A stretch of DNA of 64,000 bases from Paraburkholderia acidicola (GTDB lineage: Bacteria; Pseudomonadota; Gammaproteobacteria; Burkholderiales; Burkholderiaceae): NCBI RefSeq assembly GCF_002362315.1, contig NZ_MTZV01000004.1, positions 992,001 to 1,056,000 of the forward strand, written 5' to 3'. Position numbers and translations under genes: made by a program. The first letter of the stretch is position 1. Each line of letters starts with the position of its first letter. Positions 37,827 through 46,238 of the stretch are shown here, one piece after another. The notes beneath the pieces were generated by a model that searched no databases, was not told the origin of the DNA, and saw only the letters and a program-made list of their open reading frames with translations.

Positions 37827-38351
37827 ATGAGCCCTACTCCTGTTTCCCGACGCGCCAGTCCGCTGCGCTACATCGCGGCAGTTGTCGTCGCTGGTGCGAT
37901 TGCGGTCGCTGGCTATTTCGCGTTCGGCAGCCAGCAGCATGTTCCGGATGCGTCGTTCACGTTGCTGTCCGGCCAGAAGGTCACGACCTCCGACCTCAAG
38001 GGCAAGGTCTATCTGGTCAACTTCTGGGCGACCAACTGCGATACCTGCATGAAGGAAATGCCGCAGATGGTGAACACCTACAACCGCTTCAAGGGCCAGG
38101 GCCTCGAGTTCGTTGCGGTCGCGATGAACTACGACGCGCCGATGTACGTGACCAACTACACGCAAACGCGCCAGTTGCCGTTCAAGGTGGCGATGGACGA
38201 CGGCTCGGCGGCGAAGCAGTTCGGCAATGTGCAGTTGACGCCGACCACGTTCGTGGTCGACAGGAACGGCAAGATCCTCAAGCGCTATGTCGGCGAGCCG
38301 CAGTTTGCCGAGCTTGATGAGTTGCTCAAAAAGGCGCTGAACGCCGCCTGA
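37827..38351 (+). CDS. TlpA/ResA-like thioredoxin-fold protein
   Basis: A 174-residue membrane-tethered thiol-disulfide oxidoreductase: N-terminal anchor (YIAAVVVAGAIAVAGYFAF) and a periplasmic thioredoxin fold with the active site CDTC in VNFWATNCDTCMKEMP and the cis-Pro in VQLTPTTFVVDRNG. ResA and TlpA relatives reduce apocytochrome c or copper-site thiols; the exact partner is unknown here. GAGGTC at 37815-37820 is the ribosome site. Confidence 0.9.
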   Translation: MSPTPVSRRASPLRYIAAVVVAGAIAVAGYFAFGSQQHVPDASFTLLSGQKVTTSDLKGKVYLVNFWATNCDTCMKEMPQMVNTYNRFKGQGLEFVAVAMNYDAPMYVTNYTQTRQLPFKVAMDDGSAAKQFGNVQLTPTTFVVDRNGKILKRYVGEPQFAELDELLKKALNAA

Positions 38352-38374
38352 TTTTCCCCTTCGTTTTACTCAGT

Positions 38375-38407
38375 TTGCGGCTTCGGCGCACTTCGCCGAA
38401 GCCGCAA
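38375..38407. terminator. Perfect hairpin between convergent tlpA-like and dctD genes
   Basis: TTGCGGCTTCGGCG pairs over 14 bp with CGCCGAAGCCGCAA across a CACTT loop. It lies between convergent genes and can fold on both strands; there is no long T-run, so bidirectional termination is likely but not certain. Confidence 0.6.
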
Positions 38408-38426
38408 TCACGCAGTCCCTTCAGCT

Positions 38427-39779
38427 TCAACGCTCTCCCTCTCCGCGCGCCGCCAGGCCGTATCGTTTGATCTTCTCGTAGAGTGTCGCCTTGCCGAGTT
38501 GCAGCCGGTCTGCAGCAAGCGCAACTGCGCCGCCGGCCTGATCGAGTGCCTGCGCGATCGCCGCCCGTTCGAACTGCTCGACCCGCTCCTTCAGCGGCTG
38601 AACGGCGTCGTCGTCAGCGGACGATAACTGCGCGTGCTCATCGACAATGCCAAGCACGAGCCGGTCCGCGGCATTGCGCAACTCGCGCACGTTGCCAGGC
38701 CAGTCGCGCTGCATCAACGCGCTGCGTTGACGATCCGTCAGCAGCGGTGCAGGGCGCTCATAACGCACCGCCGCGTCGAGCAGGAAATGCTCAAAGAGCG
38801 GCACGATATCCTCGCGCCGCTCCGCGAGCGGCGGCAACGCGATCGTTACGACGTTCAAGCGATACAGCAAATCGCGCCGGAAGGTGCCGCTCGCCACGTG
38901 CTCCGTCATCTCGCCTTTGGCCGCGGCGACGATGCGGCAATTCACGCGGATCGGCTGATTCGAGCCGAGCCGCTCGAGCACACCGTCCTGCAGCACCCGC
39001 AGCAATTTCACCTGCAACGCGAGCGGCATGCTCTCGATTTCATCGAGAAACAGCGTGCCACCCGACGCATGTTCGAGCTTGCCGATGCGGCGTTTGGCCG
39101 CACCGGTAAACGCGCCAGGCTCGTAGCCGAACATCTCCGACTCGAACATCGGCTCGGGCAACGCACCGCAATTCACAGCGATAAACGGCTTGTCGCGACG
39201 CGGCGACAGCTCGTGCAGACTGCGCGCGATCAGCTCCTTGCCGGCCCCGGTATCGCCATTGATCAGCACCGACGCATCGGTCGGCGCAACGTTCGCGATG
39301 AGCCGGCGCACCTGCTCGATCGCGGGACTGCGTCCGATGATGCGTGGCGCCACCGACTGCTGACCGGCCAGTTGACGACGCAGCGCGAGATTCTCCAGCA
39401 CAAGCGTGCGACGCTCGAGCGCACGCCGCACGGTTTCGATCAGACGCTCCGACGCGAACGGCTTCTCGATGAAATCGTAAGCACCGTCGCGCATCGCCTG
39501 AACCGCCATCGATATATCGCCGTGTCCGGTGACGAGGATCACCGGCACATCGGGTGCCCGCTCGCGGCATTGCGCGAGCAGGTCGAGCCCACTCGCGCCC
39601 GGCAGACGAATATCGCTGACGATCACGCCCGCGAAATCCGCAACGATCAGCCGCGCCGCCGCTTCAACCGACGCAAACCCGACCACGTCGAAGCCCGCAA
39701 GCTGCAGGCTCTGCACGCTCGCCCGCCGCACGAGTTCGTCGTCTTCGATGTACAGCACCTGCAAACCGTTGTTCACCAT
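38427..39779 (-). CDS. dctD: Sigma-54-dependent response regulator (DctD-like)
   Basis: A 450-residue NtrC-family activator. Receiver domain with phospho-Asp in VIVSDIRLPGASGLDLL and Lys in FIEKPFASERL; AAA+ domain with Walker A GDTGAGKE, the sigma-54 contact loop GAFTGA (YEPGAFTGAAKRRIG) and Walker B GGTLFLDEIESMP; C-terminal Fis-type helix-turn-helix (GGAVALAADRLQLGKATLYEKIKRYGL). ATG 39779 has AGGTGA upstream. It is the last gene of dctA-dctB-dctD. It is predicted to activate the sigma-54 promoter of dctA from the sites at 43358-43402. Confidence 0.93.
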   Translation of the reverse strand: MVNNGLQVLYIEDDELVRRASVQSLQLAGFDVVGFASVEAAARLIVADFAGVIVSDIRLPGASGLDLLAQCRERAPDVPVILVTGHGDISMAVQAMRDGAYDFIEKPFASERLIETVRRALERRTLVLENLALRRQLAGQQSVAPRIIGRSPAIEQVRRLIANVAPTDASVLINGDTGAGKELIARSLHELSPRRDKPFIAVNCGALPEPMFESEMFGYEPGAFTGAAKRRIGKLEHASGGTLFLDEIESMPLALQVKLLRVLQDGVLERLGSNQPIRVNCRIVAAAKGEMTEHVASGTFRRDLLYRLNVVTIALPPLAERREDIVPLFEHFLLDAAVRYERPAPLLTDRQRSALMQRDWPGNVRELRNAADRLVLGIVDEHAQLSSADDDAVQPLKERVEQFERAAIAQALDQAGGAVALAADRLQLGKATLYEKIKRYGLAARGEGER

Positions 39780-39797
39780 GATCGTTGTCACCTGAAA

Positions 39798-41720
39798 TCA
39801 GGAGCCCGCGACAAGCGGGTCTGTGGCCGGCGCGCGGGCGCGGCGCAACGTGAGGACGAATTGCGCGCCGCCATCCGGCGCGTTGCGCGCGACGAGCGAG
39901 CCGCCGCAGTCGCGTGCAATCGACGACGAAATCGCAAGCCCCAATCCGAGCCCTTGCCCCATCTCCTTCGTCGTGAAGAACGGTTCGAAGAGACGCGGCA
40001 AGACGTCGTCGGGAATGCCGGGGCCGTTGTCGCGCACCGCGATCGATAGCGTGCTTTCTGCCGCCTCGATATCGATGACGATGTGCGGCGATGTCACGCC
40101 GCTGGTTGCATCGAGCGCGTTGCCGAGCAGGTTGATCAACACCTGTTCGAGTCGCAGTTCGTCGCAATGCGCGACCAGTTGTTCGTTCAGGTGTGTCGCA
40201 CTGCCGCCGATATCGAACGGCGTGAGTGTGCGCGTCTGCGGGTCCCGCGACACGATGTCGACACTCACACCGAGCAGGCGCTTTTGCAGCAATGCGAGCA
40301 CGTTGCTCAAAGCACGCGCAACCGGTGCACGCGCACTACGCGGCCGCGCCCGTCCGACGAACAGTTTCAACTGGTTCGTGATCTTGCCCATGCGCTCGGT
40401 CAGCGCCGCAATCGCTTCGAGATTTTCGCGCGCCGATGTGTGGTCGCCGCGTTCGAGCAACACGCGTGTGTTGTCGGAGAAACCGCGCAACGCAGCGAGC
40501 GGCTGGTTCAACTCATGCGTGATACCCGCGGCCATCTGGCCCAACGCTGCGAGCTTGCTCGCCTGCACGAGTTCGTCGTGCGCAGCGCGCAGTTCCTGTT
40601 CGGCGCGCGTGCGCTCGCCGACTTCCTTCGTCAATTGTTCGTTGGCTTGCGACAGGTCGGCGGTGCGCTCCGCGACGCGCTGGTTCAGTTCCGCATACGC
40701 TTTTTGCAGCAGCGCGCGGCTACGGATCATTTCGCGCACACGCGCCCGGCGCATGCGCCAGTAGAACGCAAACAGGCACAGCGAGATATAGCCGAAGCCG
40801 GTCACGATAGTCGCGTTGCGTGCATCGCGGTCGACGGGATCAACGGGTGCCATCGTGATCAGATGCCAGTCGGGTTCGCCGAGCGCACGACGCGACGCAA
40901 GATAGCGCGGCGCATAGCGCCCACCGCCGATGCGCACGATCTGCGCATCGCCTTCGAGCGTCCGTTCGATTGTCACCGGCAGCGGCGCGATCTGCTGCTG
41001 CGCGTATTGGCGCGTCTGCCAGATCGACTCGGCTACCGGTCCCGACAACGGCCGCACCGTGTGATATTTCCACGCGGGCACTGACGAGAGAAACACGACA
41101 CCGTGATCGTCGGTGACGATCAGCGGTTCGGATGCGTCGGCGCCCTGAAACCATTCGAGGTTCAACTTCACGACCGCAACGCCGACGATCTTGCCGTCGC
41201 GATAGACGGGCTGCGAGATGTAGTAACCAGGATCGTGCGAAATCGTGCCGATGCCGAAGAAGCGGCCGACGCCCCCCTTCACCGCCACATCGAAGTACGG
41301 TCTGAAGCGATACTCGACGCCGACAAAACTCTCCGCGTCGTGCCAGTTGCTGGCCGCGACGCAGATGCCGCCCGCCCCGATGACATAGGTTGCGGTGGCG
41401 CGTGCGTGCCGGTTTAGATCTTCGAGGTAGCGATTGGCGCGATCGACGCGCGAGGGATTCGGCTCGGCCAGCACGTCCTGCACGAACGGGTGTTCGGCAA
41501 GCAGATAAGGCAGCGATTCGTAGCGCTCGAGCGTGCTCTTCAGCGCGCTCGTCGTACGGTCCGCGCGCACAGCGGCGTTGCGCCGCAGATTGTCGATACC
41601 GCGCTGCCACGTGAAGCTATACGTGAACCCGCTCGCCGCCACGAGCCCGGCAGCGAGCACGAAGAAAATCAACAGACGGCGCGTCAAGGTGGCGGTGTCC
41701 GGTCGGTGGAAGTCGACCAT
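39798..41720 (-). CDS. dctB: C4-dicarboxylate sensor histidine kinase (DctB-like)
   Basis: A 640-residue inner-membrane kinase. Two transmembrane helices (about 16-35, LLIFFVLAAGLVAASGFTY, and near residue 320, IVTGFGYISLCLFAFYW) flank a periplasmic double-PAS (Cache-like) sensor with VGVEYRFRPYFDVAVKGG and GYYISQPVYRDG. A coiled coil (LSQANEQLTKEVGERTRAEQEL) leads to the H-box MAAGITHELNQPLAALRGF and an HATPase domain with AVRDNGPGIPDDVLPRLFEPFFTTKEMGQGLGLGLAI-type G boxes. Start at ATG 41720. Sequence and position between dctA and dctD fit DctB. Confidence 0.92.
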   Translation of the reverse strand: MVDFHRPDTATLTRRLLIFFVLAAGLVAASGFTYSFTWQRGIDNLRRNAAVRADRTTSALKSTLERYESLPYLLAEHPFVQDVLAEPNPSRVDRANRYLEDLNRHARATATYVIGAGGICVAASNWHDAESFVGVEYRFRPYFDVAVKGGVGRFFGIGTISHDPGYYISQPVYRDGKIVGVAVVKLNLEWFQGADASEPLIVTDDHGVVFLSSVPAWKYHTVRPLSGPVAESIWQTRQYAQQQIAPLPVTIERTLEGDAQIVRIGGGRYAPRYLASRRALGEPDWHLITMAPVDPVDRDARNATIVTGFGYISLCLFAFYWRMRRARVREMIRSRALLQKAYAELNQRVAERTADLSQANEQLTKEVGERTRAEQELRAAHDELVQASKLAALGQMAAGITHELNQPLAALRGFSDNTRVLLERGDHTSARENLEAIAALTERMGKITNQLKLFVGRARPRSARAPVARALSNVLALLQKRLLGVSVDIVSRDPQTRTLTPFDIGGSATHLNEQLVAHCDELRLEQVLINLLGNALDATSGVTSPHIVIDIEAAESTLSIAVRDNGPGIPDDVLPRLFEPFFTTKEMGQGLGLGLAISSSIARDCGGSLVARNAPDGGAQFVLTLRRARAPATDPLVAGS

Positions 41721-41802
41721 TGTGGCATAGGCTGCCGCACCACCGTCCGGCGCGCGGGACGGGCCCACTCGAGGCCGGCGCCGCCCCGCGCGTTTCATCA
41801 CG

Positions 41803-43083
41803 TCATGCGCCGGCGGTTTCGTTGACCCGCACCTCGCCGCGCAATGCGGCGTTCAGCTTCGAGCGGTCCAGTTCCTTCTCCCACGCCGACACAACGACCG
41901 TCGCCACGCCGTTGCCGACGATGTTCGTCAGCGCGCGGCACTCGCTCATGAAGCGGTCGATGCCGAGGATCAGCACCATGCCCGACAGCGGAATGGTCGG
42001 CACCACGGCAAGCGTCGCGGCCAGCGTGATGAAGCCCGCGCCGGTCACACCGCTCGCGCCCTTCGACGTCAGCATCGTCACCGCAAGCAGCGTCAGTTGC
42101 TGCGTGAGCGTGAGATCGGTGTTGGTGGCCTGAGCGATGAACAGCACCGCCATCGTCATATAGATGTTGGTGCCGTCCAGGTTGAACGAGTAACCGGTCG
42201 GCACGACGAGACCCACCACCGAGCGCGAACAGCCGAGCTTCTCGAGCTTGAGCATCAGTTGCGGCAGCGCGGCTTCGGAAGAACTCGTGCCGAGCACGAT
42301 CAGCATTTCTTCCTTGATGTACGCGACGAAGCGCAGGATGTTGAAACCGACCGCACGCGCGATGATGCCGAGCACCACCACCACGAAGACAATCGACGTC
42401 AGATAGAACGTCCCGATCAGCTTCAGCAGCGGCACCAGCGACCCCACACCGTACTTGCCGATCGTGAACGCCATCGCACCAAACGCGCCGATCGGCGCCA
42501 GCTTCGTGATGATGCGCACCACACCGAACAGCACCGTCGAAATCCCTTCGATGAAGTCCGTCACCACCTTGCCGCGCTCGCCGAGCGTCGCCAGCACGCT
42601 ACCGAACAGCATCGCGACCAGCAGGATCTGCAGGATCTCGCCCTGCGCGAAGGCCGACGAAATCGTGTCGGGAATGATGTGCATCAGGAAGTCGACGGTG
42701 GTCTGGCCGTGCGCCTTCGCGGCATACGACGCGACCGCCTTGGCATCGAGCGTGGTCGGATCGACGTTGAAGCCGACGCCGGGCTTGAGCACGTGCGTCG
42801 CGATCAGGCCGAGCAACAGCGCGAACGTCGAGACGATTTCGAAGTACAGCAGCGCCTTGCCGCCAACCCGACCCACCTTCTTCATGTCCTGCATCCCCGC
42901 GATGCCGGTGACGACCGTACAGAAGATGATCGGACCGATCACCATCTTGATCAGCTTGATGAACGCGTCGCCGAGCGGCTTCATATCGACGGCAAATGCC
43001 GGCGAGAAGTGGCCGAGCACGACGCCGATGATGATCGCGGCGATCACCTGGACATAGAGAATTTTATAAAAGGGTTTCTTCAC
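41803..43083 (-). CDS. dctA: C4-dicarboxylate:cation symporter DctA
   Basis: A 426-residue DAACS-family symporter for succinate, fumarate and malate. Visible motifs: [20 protein letters not shown] at the start, the serine-rich hairpin [22 protein letters not shown], the substrate/cation segment [30 protein letters not shown] and [21 protein letters not shown] 43083 is selected because AGGA stands at the right distance and matches the family start. Regulated by DctB/DctD through the sigma-54 promoter upstream (43279-43294), leaving a leader of about 185 nt. Confidence 0.95.
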   Translation of the reverse strand: MKKPFYKILYVQVIAAIIIGVVLGHFSPAFAVDMKPLGDAFIKLIKMVIGPIIFCTVVTGIAGMQDMKKVGRVGGKALLYFEIVSTFALLLGLIATHVLKPGVGFNVDPTTLDAKAVASYAAKAHGQTTVDFLMHIIPDTISSAFAQGEILQILLVAMLFGSVLATLGERGKVVTDFIEGISTVLFGVVRIITKLAPIGAFGAMAFTIGKYGVGSLVPLLKLIGTFYLTSIVFVVVVLGIIARAVGFNILRFVAYIKEEMLIVLGTSSSEAALPQLMLKLEKLGCSRSVVGLVVPTGYSFNLDGTNIYMTMAVLFIAQATNTDLTLTQQLTLLAVTMLTSKGASGVTGAGFITLAATLAVVPTIPLSGMVLILGIDRFMSECRALTNIVGNGVATVVVSAWEKELDRSKLNAALRGEVRVNETAGA

Positions 43084-43278
43084 GATGGTTCCTGCAATGT
43101 GGATGAGCCGAAGCAGAGGCCTGCCACGCTGCGCATCACGCGAACGAATCAACGCACGCCTGTGCACGGCAGTCGGGCCGCGACAAAGCGATGCGTCTAG
43201 TGATACCGGGAAGGGAATGCGGACATCGGTTGTCTCCTTGCTTTAGTTTGTCGGGCCTTGGCGGCTGCCTATGCTTTT

Positions 43279-43294
43279 TGCAAGGGTGATGCCA
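43279..43294 (-). promoter_or_regulatory. Sigma-54 promoter of dctA
   Basis: Minus-strand TGGCATCACCCTTGCA has the invariant GG-N10-GC of sigma-54 promoters and matches TGGCAC-N5-TTGCA at all but one position. Transcription would begin near 43268. The promoter lies 64 bp from the nearer DctD-like site. Confidence 0.85.
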
Positions 43295-43357
43295 GCTTGA
43301 TGATGAGCTTTTGGCTTTGATTTATATGGGTTTTTTTGAAACGACGCGGGTGCGCCG

Positions 43358-43402
43358 TCCGGATTTCCGGAAAACGGGAATGCTGGCGTCGGGGAATCCG
43401 GA
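43358..43402. promoter_or_regulatory. Tandem DctD-like upstream activating sites
   Basis: Two related 14-bp sites: TCCGGATTTCCGGA (43358-43371), whose complement TCCGGAAATCCGGA matches TCGGGGAATCCGGA (43389-43402) at 12 of 14 positions. Their starts are 31 bp apart, three helical turns, and they lie 64-123 bp upstream of the dctA sigma-54 element, the usual geometry for NtrC-family activators. Assignment to DctD is inference. Confidence 0.6.
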
Positions 43403-43424
43403 CGATCTTCGCCACGCCAACGCG

Positions 43425-43449
43425 TTCGCACAATGGCAATCCGCTTCGC
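43425..43449 (+). promoter_or_regulatory. PIP box (hrp-II box) upstream of the candidate effector gene
   Basis: TTCGC (43425-43429) and TTCGC (43445-43449) separated by exactly 15 bp, the perfect plant-inducible-promoter element recognised by HrpB/HrpX regulators. It stands 104 bp before the ATG at 43554 and only 23 bp from the second DctD-like site. Confidence 0.8.
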
Positions 43450-43480
43450 ATCGCCAGCCGGTCTTTCGCGCTCCGTCCGA

Positions 43481-43486
43481 TTTAAT
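43481..43486 (+). promoter_or_regulatory. -10 hexamer of the PIP-box promoter
   Basis: TTTAAT begins after 31 intervening bases from the end of the PIP box, the 30-32 bp spacing known for hrp-II-box promoters in Ralstonia and Xanthomonas. The transcript would start near 43493, leaving a leader of about 60 nt. Confidence 0.65.
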
Positions 43487-43553
43487 GAAGCCATCTGGCC
43501 TTGTTGCCACCCGTATTTTCTGAACCACACACGAAAAACCATTCTGGAACGTC

Positions 43554-45095
43554 ATGCCCGCCTCCCCGCGAATCACGGGACCAGCGCCTCGGCCGCCTAC
43601 CGGTGGCGAGTCGCCTTCGCCTGTCGATCAGCGTAAGCCGATCAGGCGCGAGCGTTCATCGTCGGGCTCACTTTCGGAAGGGAACTTGCCACCGCTCAAG
43701 AGAGCAAGGCAGTTGTCTCCGGAGGCAGATCGTTCCGCCCTCAGACGATACGGCGCACCCGTCACCGATCTGTCCACGTTCAATCCCGCCAAGCTGGTCG
43801 GAGTGAGATGCACTTCACACGCCAGCGACGGTGTTTCGCTCGATTTTCGTACGAGGCAGATCCAGCTTGCCCTTGAGATTGAAAAGCTGAAGGCTCGGGA
43901 ATCGAACGACAAAGCAACCGTCGACGAAAAGACGTCGGCTGCAGCCGAATCCGTCGCCGGACTGGTGGCTTTGTCCGAAACCGCTGCGTCGTACCGCACG
44001 CATGATGCCGCAGATGCCACGCATGCCGGAGATACCGCGGATCCCGTCCACGGCCTCGCACGTCACTGCGAAGAAGCTGTCGTAAAGGCGGTCACACCTG
44101 CCACGCTCGAATCACTAAGCGCAGCCGTCGAGATCCAGCAATCTACCGGACAACTCACCCTGCAGCGGTTCTCGGTCAAACAAAGCCTCGACATATCGAA
44201 GATCAAAGACAGCCCGTCGACGGTTTTCGTACTGAACGGCAACAACGATGAGGGATACGTCAAAACGCTAGGTGCACAGCTTGCGCATCTCAAGCAGGTG
44301 AGGTTTATCGTTTCAGGTTTCGGTGGTCACGGAACGACGGATCGCTATCCGGTACGGACCGACCGGACGGAGGCGGACCGGTTTGTGCAGCTTCTTCGCG
44401 AAGCGGGCATTGATCGCGGGCAAATCGTCGTTGAGCCGTTCTCGACCAACAGTGGTGAAAACGCGCGCTATGTTGGGCAGCTCCTTTCACGCAAGCCGTC
44501 TGACGAACCCATCGATATCGTCGTGTGCGGCACGCCGGCCGCAGTCCTCAGACAGACCCTCACGTACGTCGCGCAAATGCCGCACGACGGCAAGCGAACC
44601 ATCAATTTCAAGGCGGCCCCGCGCGTGCCATTGGGCGCCTATGAAACCGCGACCGATTCGCTGGCAACACTGCGCGAATGTTTTACGCTGCTTAACTACC
44701 TGCACAACACCGACTATTTACCGGGAGCAGCGCAGTTCGCTAACGCGGGTGAATATAGCAACATGATGAGCGCGATCGGAGCAGAACCGGTCGAGGCAAT
44801 CCGCCGCTTCCGCAAGGAAATACTGGAAACGCCTGCCGACGAAACCGGTAGTGCTAGTGCCTTGTTCACCGATGGGGATAGAAGCTTCAGCCTTCAGGAT
44901 GCGATGCGCGATATAGCGTTCGTCGACAAACCCGGTTTCGAGAAGAGCGCGGCAACGGCAAGGAGTTTGTCACTAGAACAGACGCAAGCGCTGCAGCGGG
45001 CACACCGAGCGGTGAGCAAGATGTTTGAGGCCGTCGAAACACAGTTCGAGCGCACTCCGAATGGGACCGCTACGCCAAACCCCGCCTCTAATTGA
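43554..45095 (+). CDS. Candidate Hrp type III effector with a YdcF/DUF218-like domain
   Basis: A 513-residue protein with no signal peptide or membrane helix. Residues 1-75 are disordered and rich in Pro, Ser and Arg, with two basic clusters (KPIRRER 28-34 and PPLKRAR 46-52) that resemble a bipartite nuclear localisation signal. Residues 100-145 look helical. Residues about 222-385 resemble E. coli YdcF (DUF218): VFVLNGNNDEG, IVSGFGGHGT, a TEA motif, FSTNSGENARY and IVVCGTPAAVLRQT, plus TDSLATLRECFTLLNYL. YdcF is known to bind S-adenosylmethionine. The tail (460-513) is helical then disordered. The gene stands alone between dctA and an ABC operon behind an exact PIP box, so secretion by a Hrp type III system is inferred. 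Its codon use looks less GC-biased than its neighbours. Confidence 0.75.
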   Translation: MPASPRITGPAPRPPTGGESPSPVDQRKPIRRERSSSGSLSEGNLPPLKRARQLSPEADRSALRRYGAPVTDLSTFNPAKLVGVRCTSHASDGVSLDFRTRQIQLALEIEKLKARESNDKATVDEKTSAAAESVAGLVALSETAASYRTHDAADATHAGDTADPVHGLARHCEEAVVKAVTPATLESLSAAVEIQQSTGQLTLQRFSVKQSLDISKIKDSPSTVFVLNGNNDEGYVKTLGAQLAHLKQVRFIVSGFGGHGTTDRYPVRTDRTEADRFVQLLREAGIDRGQIVVEPFSTNSGENARYVGQLLSRKPSDEPIDIVVCGTPAAVLRQTLTYVAQMPHDGKRTINFKAAPRVPLGAYETATDSLATLRECFTLLNYLHNTDYLPGAAQFANAGEYSNMMSAIGAEPVEAIRRFRKEILETPADETGSASALFTDGDRSFSLQDAMRDIAFVDKPGFEKSAATARSLSLEQTQALQRAHRAVSKMFEAVETQFERTPNGTATPNPASN

Positions 45096-45151
45096 CGGCT
45101 CCGATAGAGAAGGTGCGATAGCCGTTCTTCCGCCAGCACCTCCTCATCAAT

Positions 45152-46219
45152 TCAAGCGCCCTCTTCAAGCACCAGCAGATTGTCATGGGAGAACCCCAGC
45201 GCAACCGGCTGCCCGCGCTCCGGCAAGCTGCGATTCGGATCGTTGAACACATCGAGCGAAATCACTGCATCTTTCACACGCGTCCTGATCCGCACCACCG
45301 CGCCGAGAAAATTCACTTCCTCGACGGTCGCATTCAATGTGTTGCGTCCCGGCGCCGCCGGTTCCAGCACGATCGCCTCGGGCCGCAACGCGAGCAGACG
45401 CTGCTTGCCGGCATCGTTAGCTGGTAGTTCGCGCGACGTCGTAAGCTCCTGCCCATCAACCGCCATGCGCCCGCTCGCCGGATCCACCACCTGACCGGAA
45501 AGAATATTCAGCGTCCCAACAAACGACGCCACGAAGCGCGTGCGCGGATAGTTGTAGATCTCCGACGGCGAGCCGACCTGTTCGACACGCCCCTCGTTCA
45601 TCACGACGATGCGATCCGAGATCGACAGCGCTTCTTCCTGATCGTGCGTGACGAAGATCGACGTGATGCCGAGTTCGCGCTGCAACGCGCGGATGTCCTG
45701 ACGCAGCGAAATGCGGATCTTCGCATCGAGCGCCGACAACGGCTCGTCGAGCAGCAACACCTGCGGCTTGCCGGCCAGCGCACGCGCCAGCGCCACACGC
45801 TGCTGCTGGCCACCCGACAGTTGCCACGGATAACGCTCGCCAAGCGAAGGCAGGCTGATCAGCTTCAGCATCTCCTCGACGCGCGCGCGGATCTCGTCCT
45901 GCGGCCGGCGCGCAACGCGCAGACCGAAGCCGATGTTGTCGGCTACCGTCATGTTCGGAAACAGCGCGTACGACTGGAACACCATGCCGACCTTGCGCTG
46001 CCGCGTACGCAGATGCGTAACGTCGCGTCCGTCCAGTTTGATCGTCCCGCGCGTCGGACCTTCGAAGCCCGCGATCATCCGCAGCACGGTCGTCTTGCCA
46101 CAGCCCGAGGGCCCCAGAAACGTGATGAACTCGCCGCGCTCGATCTTCATGTCGAAGTGATGCAGCGCGATGTTCGCCCCGAAGGACTTGTGCAGATTGT
46201 CGATTTCGAGAAATGCCAT
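45152..46219 (-). CDS. ABC transporter ATP-binding protein (PotA/FbpC-like)
   Basis: A 355-residue ATPase of the spermidine/iron/phosphonate importer subgroup: Walker A GPSGCGKTT, Q-loop VFQSYALFPNMTV, signature LSGGQQQRVALARALA, Walker B VLLLDEPLSALD, His switch THDQEEALSISDR, then a C-terminal TOBE region (residues about 280-350). It is the last gene of the GDPD-binding protein-permease-permease-ATPase operon. Substrate inferred to be a glycerophosphodiester or other phosphorus/polyol compound from the flanking GDPD and DeoR genes; this is not shown by the ATPase itself. Confidence 0.9.
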   Translation of the reverse strand: MAFLEIDNLHKSFGANIALHHFDMKIERGEFITFLGPSGCGKTTVLRMIAGFEGPTRGTIKLDGRDVTHLRTRQRKVGMVFQSYALFPNMTVADNIGFGLRVARRPQDEIRARVEEMLKLISLPSLGERYPWQLSGGQQQRVALARALAGKPQVLLLDEPLSALDAKIRISLRQDIRALQRELGITSIFVTHDQEEALSISDRIVVMNEGRVEQVGSPSEIYNYPRTRFVASFVGTLNILSGQVVDPASGRMAVDGQELTTSRELPANDAGKQRLLALRPEAIVLEPAAPGRNTLNATVEEVNFLGAVVRIRTRVKDAVISLDVFNDPNRSLPERGQPVALGFSHDNLLVLEEGA

Positions 46220-46238
46220 GATGCGTTGCCCCAGTTCG

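Noticed and set aside
43408..43429. An additional TTCGC at 43408-43412 next to the PIP box
   Set aside because: The spacing to the next TTCGC is 12 bp between repeats rather than 15, so it is not a PIP box of its own.
43269..43451. Minus-strand 60-codon frame in the dctA upstream region
   Set aside because: Overlaps the sigma-54 promoter, the DctD-like sites and the PIP box; no conserved features and basic shadow composition.
45096..45124. Terminator after the first effector gene
   Set aside because: ACGGCT/AGCCGT gives only about six base pairs with a 19-nt loop and a poor T-run; too weak to list.
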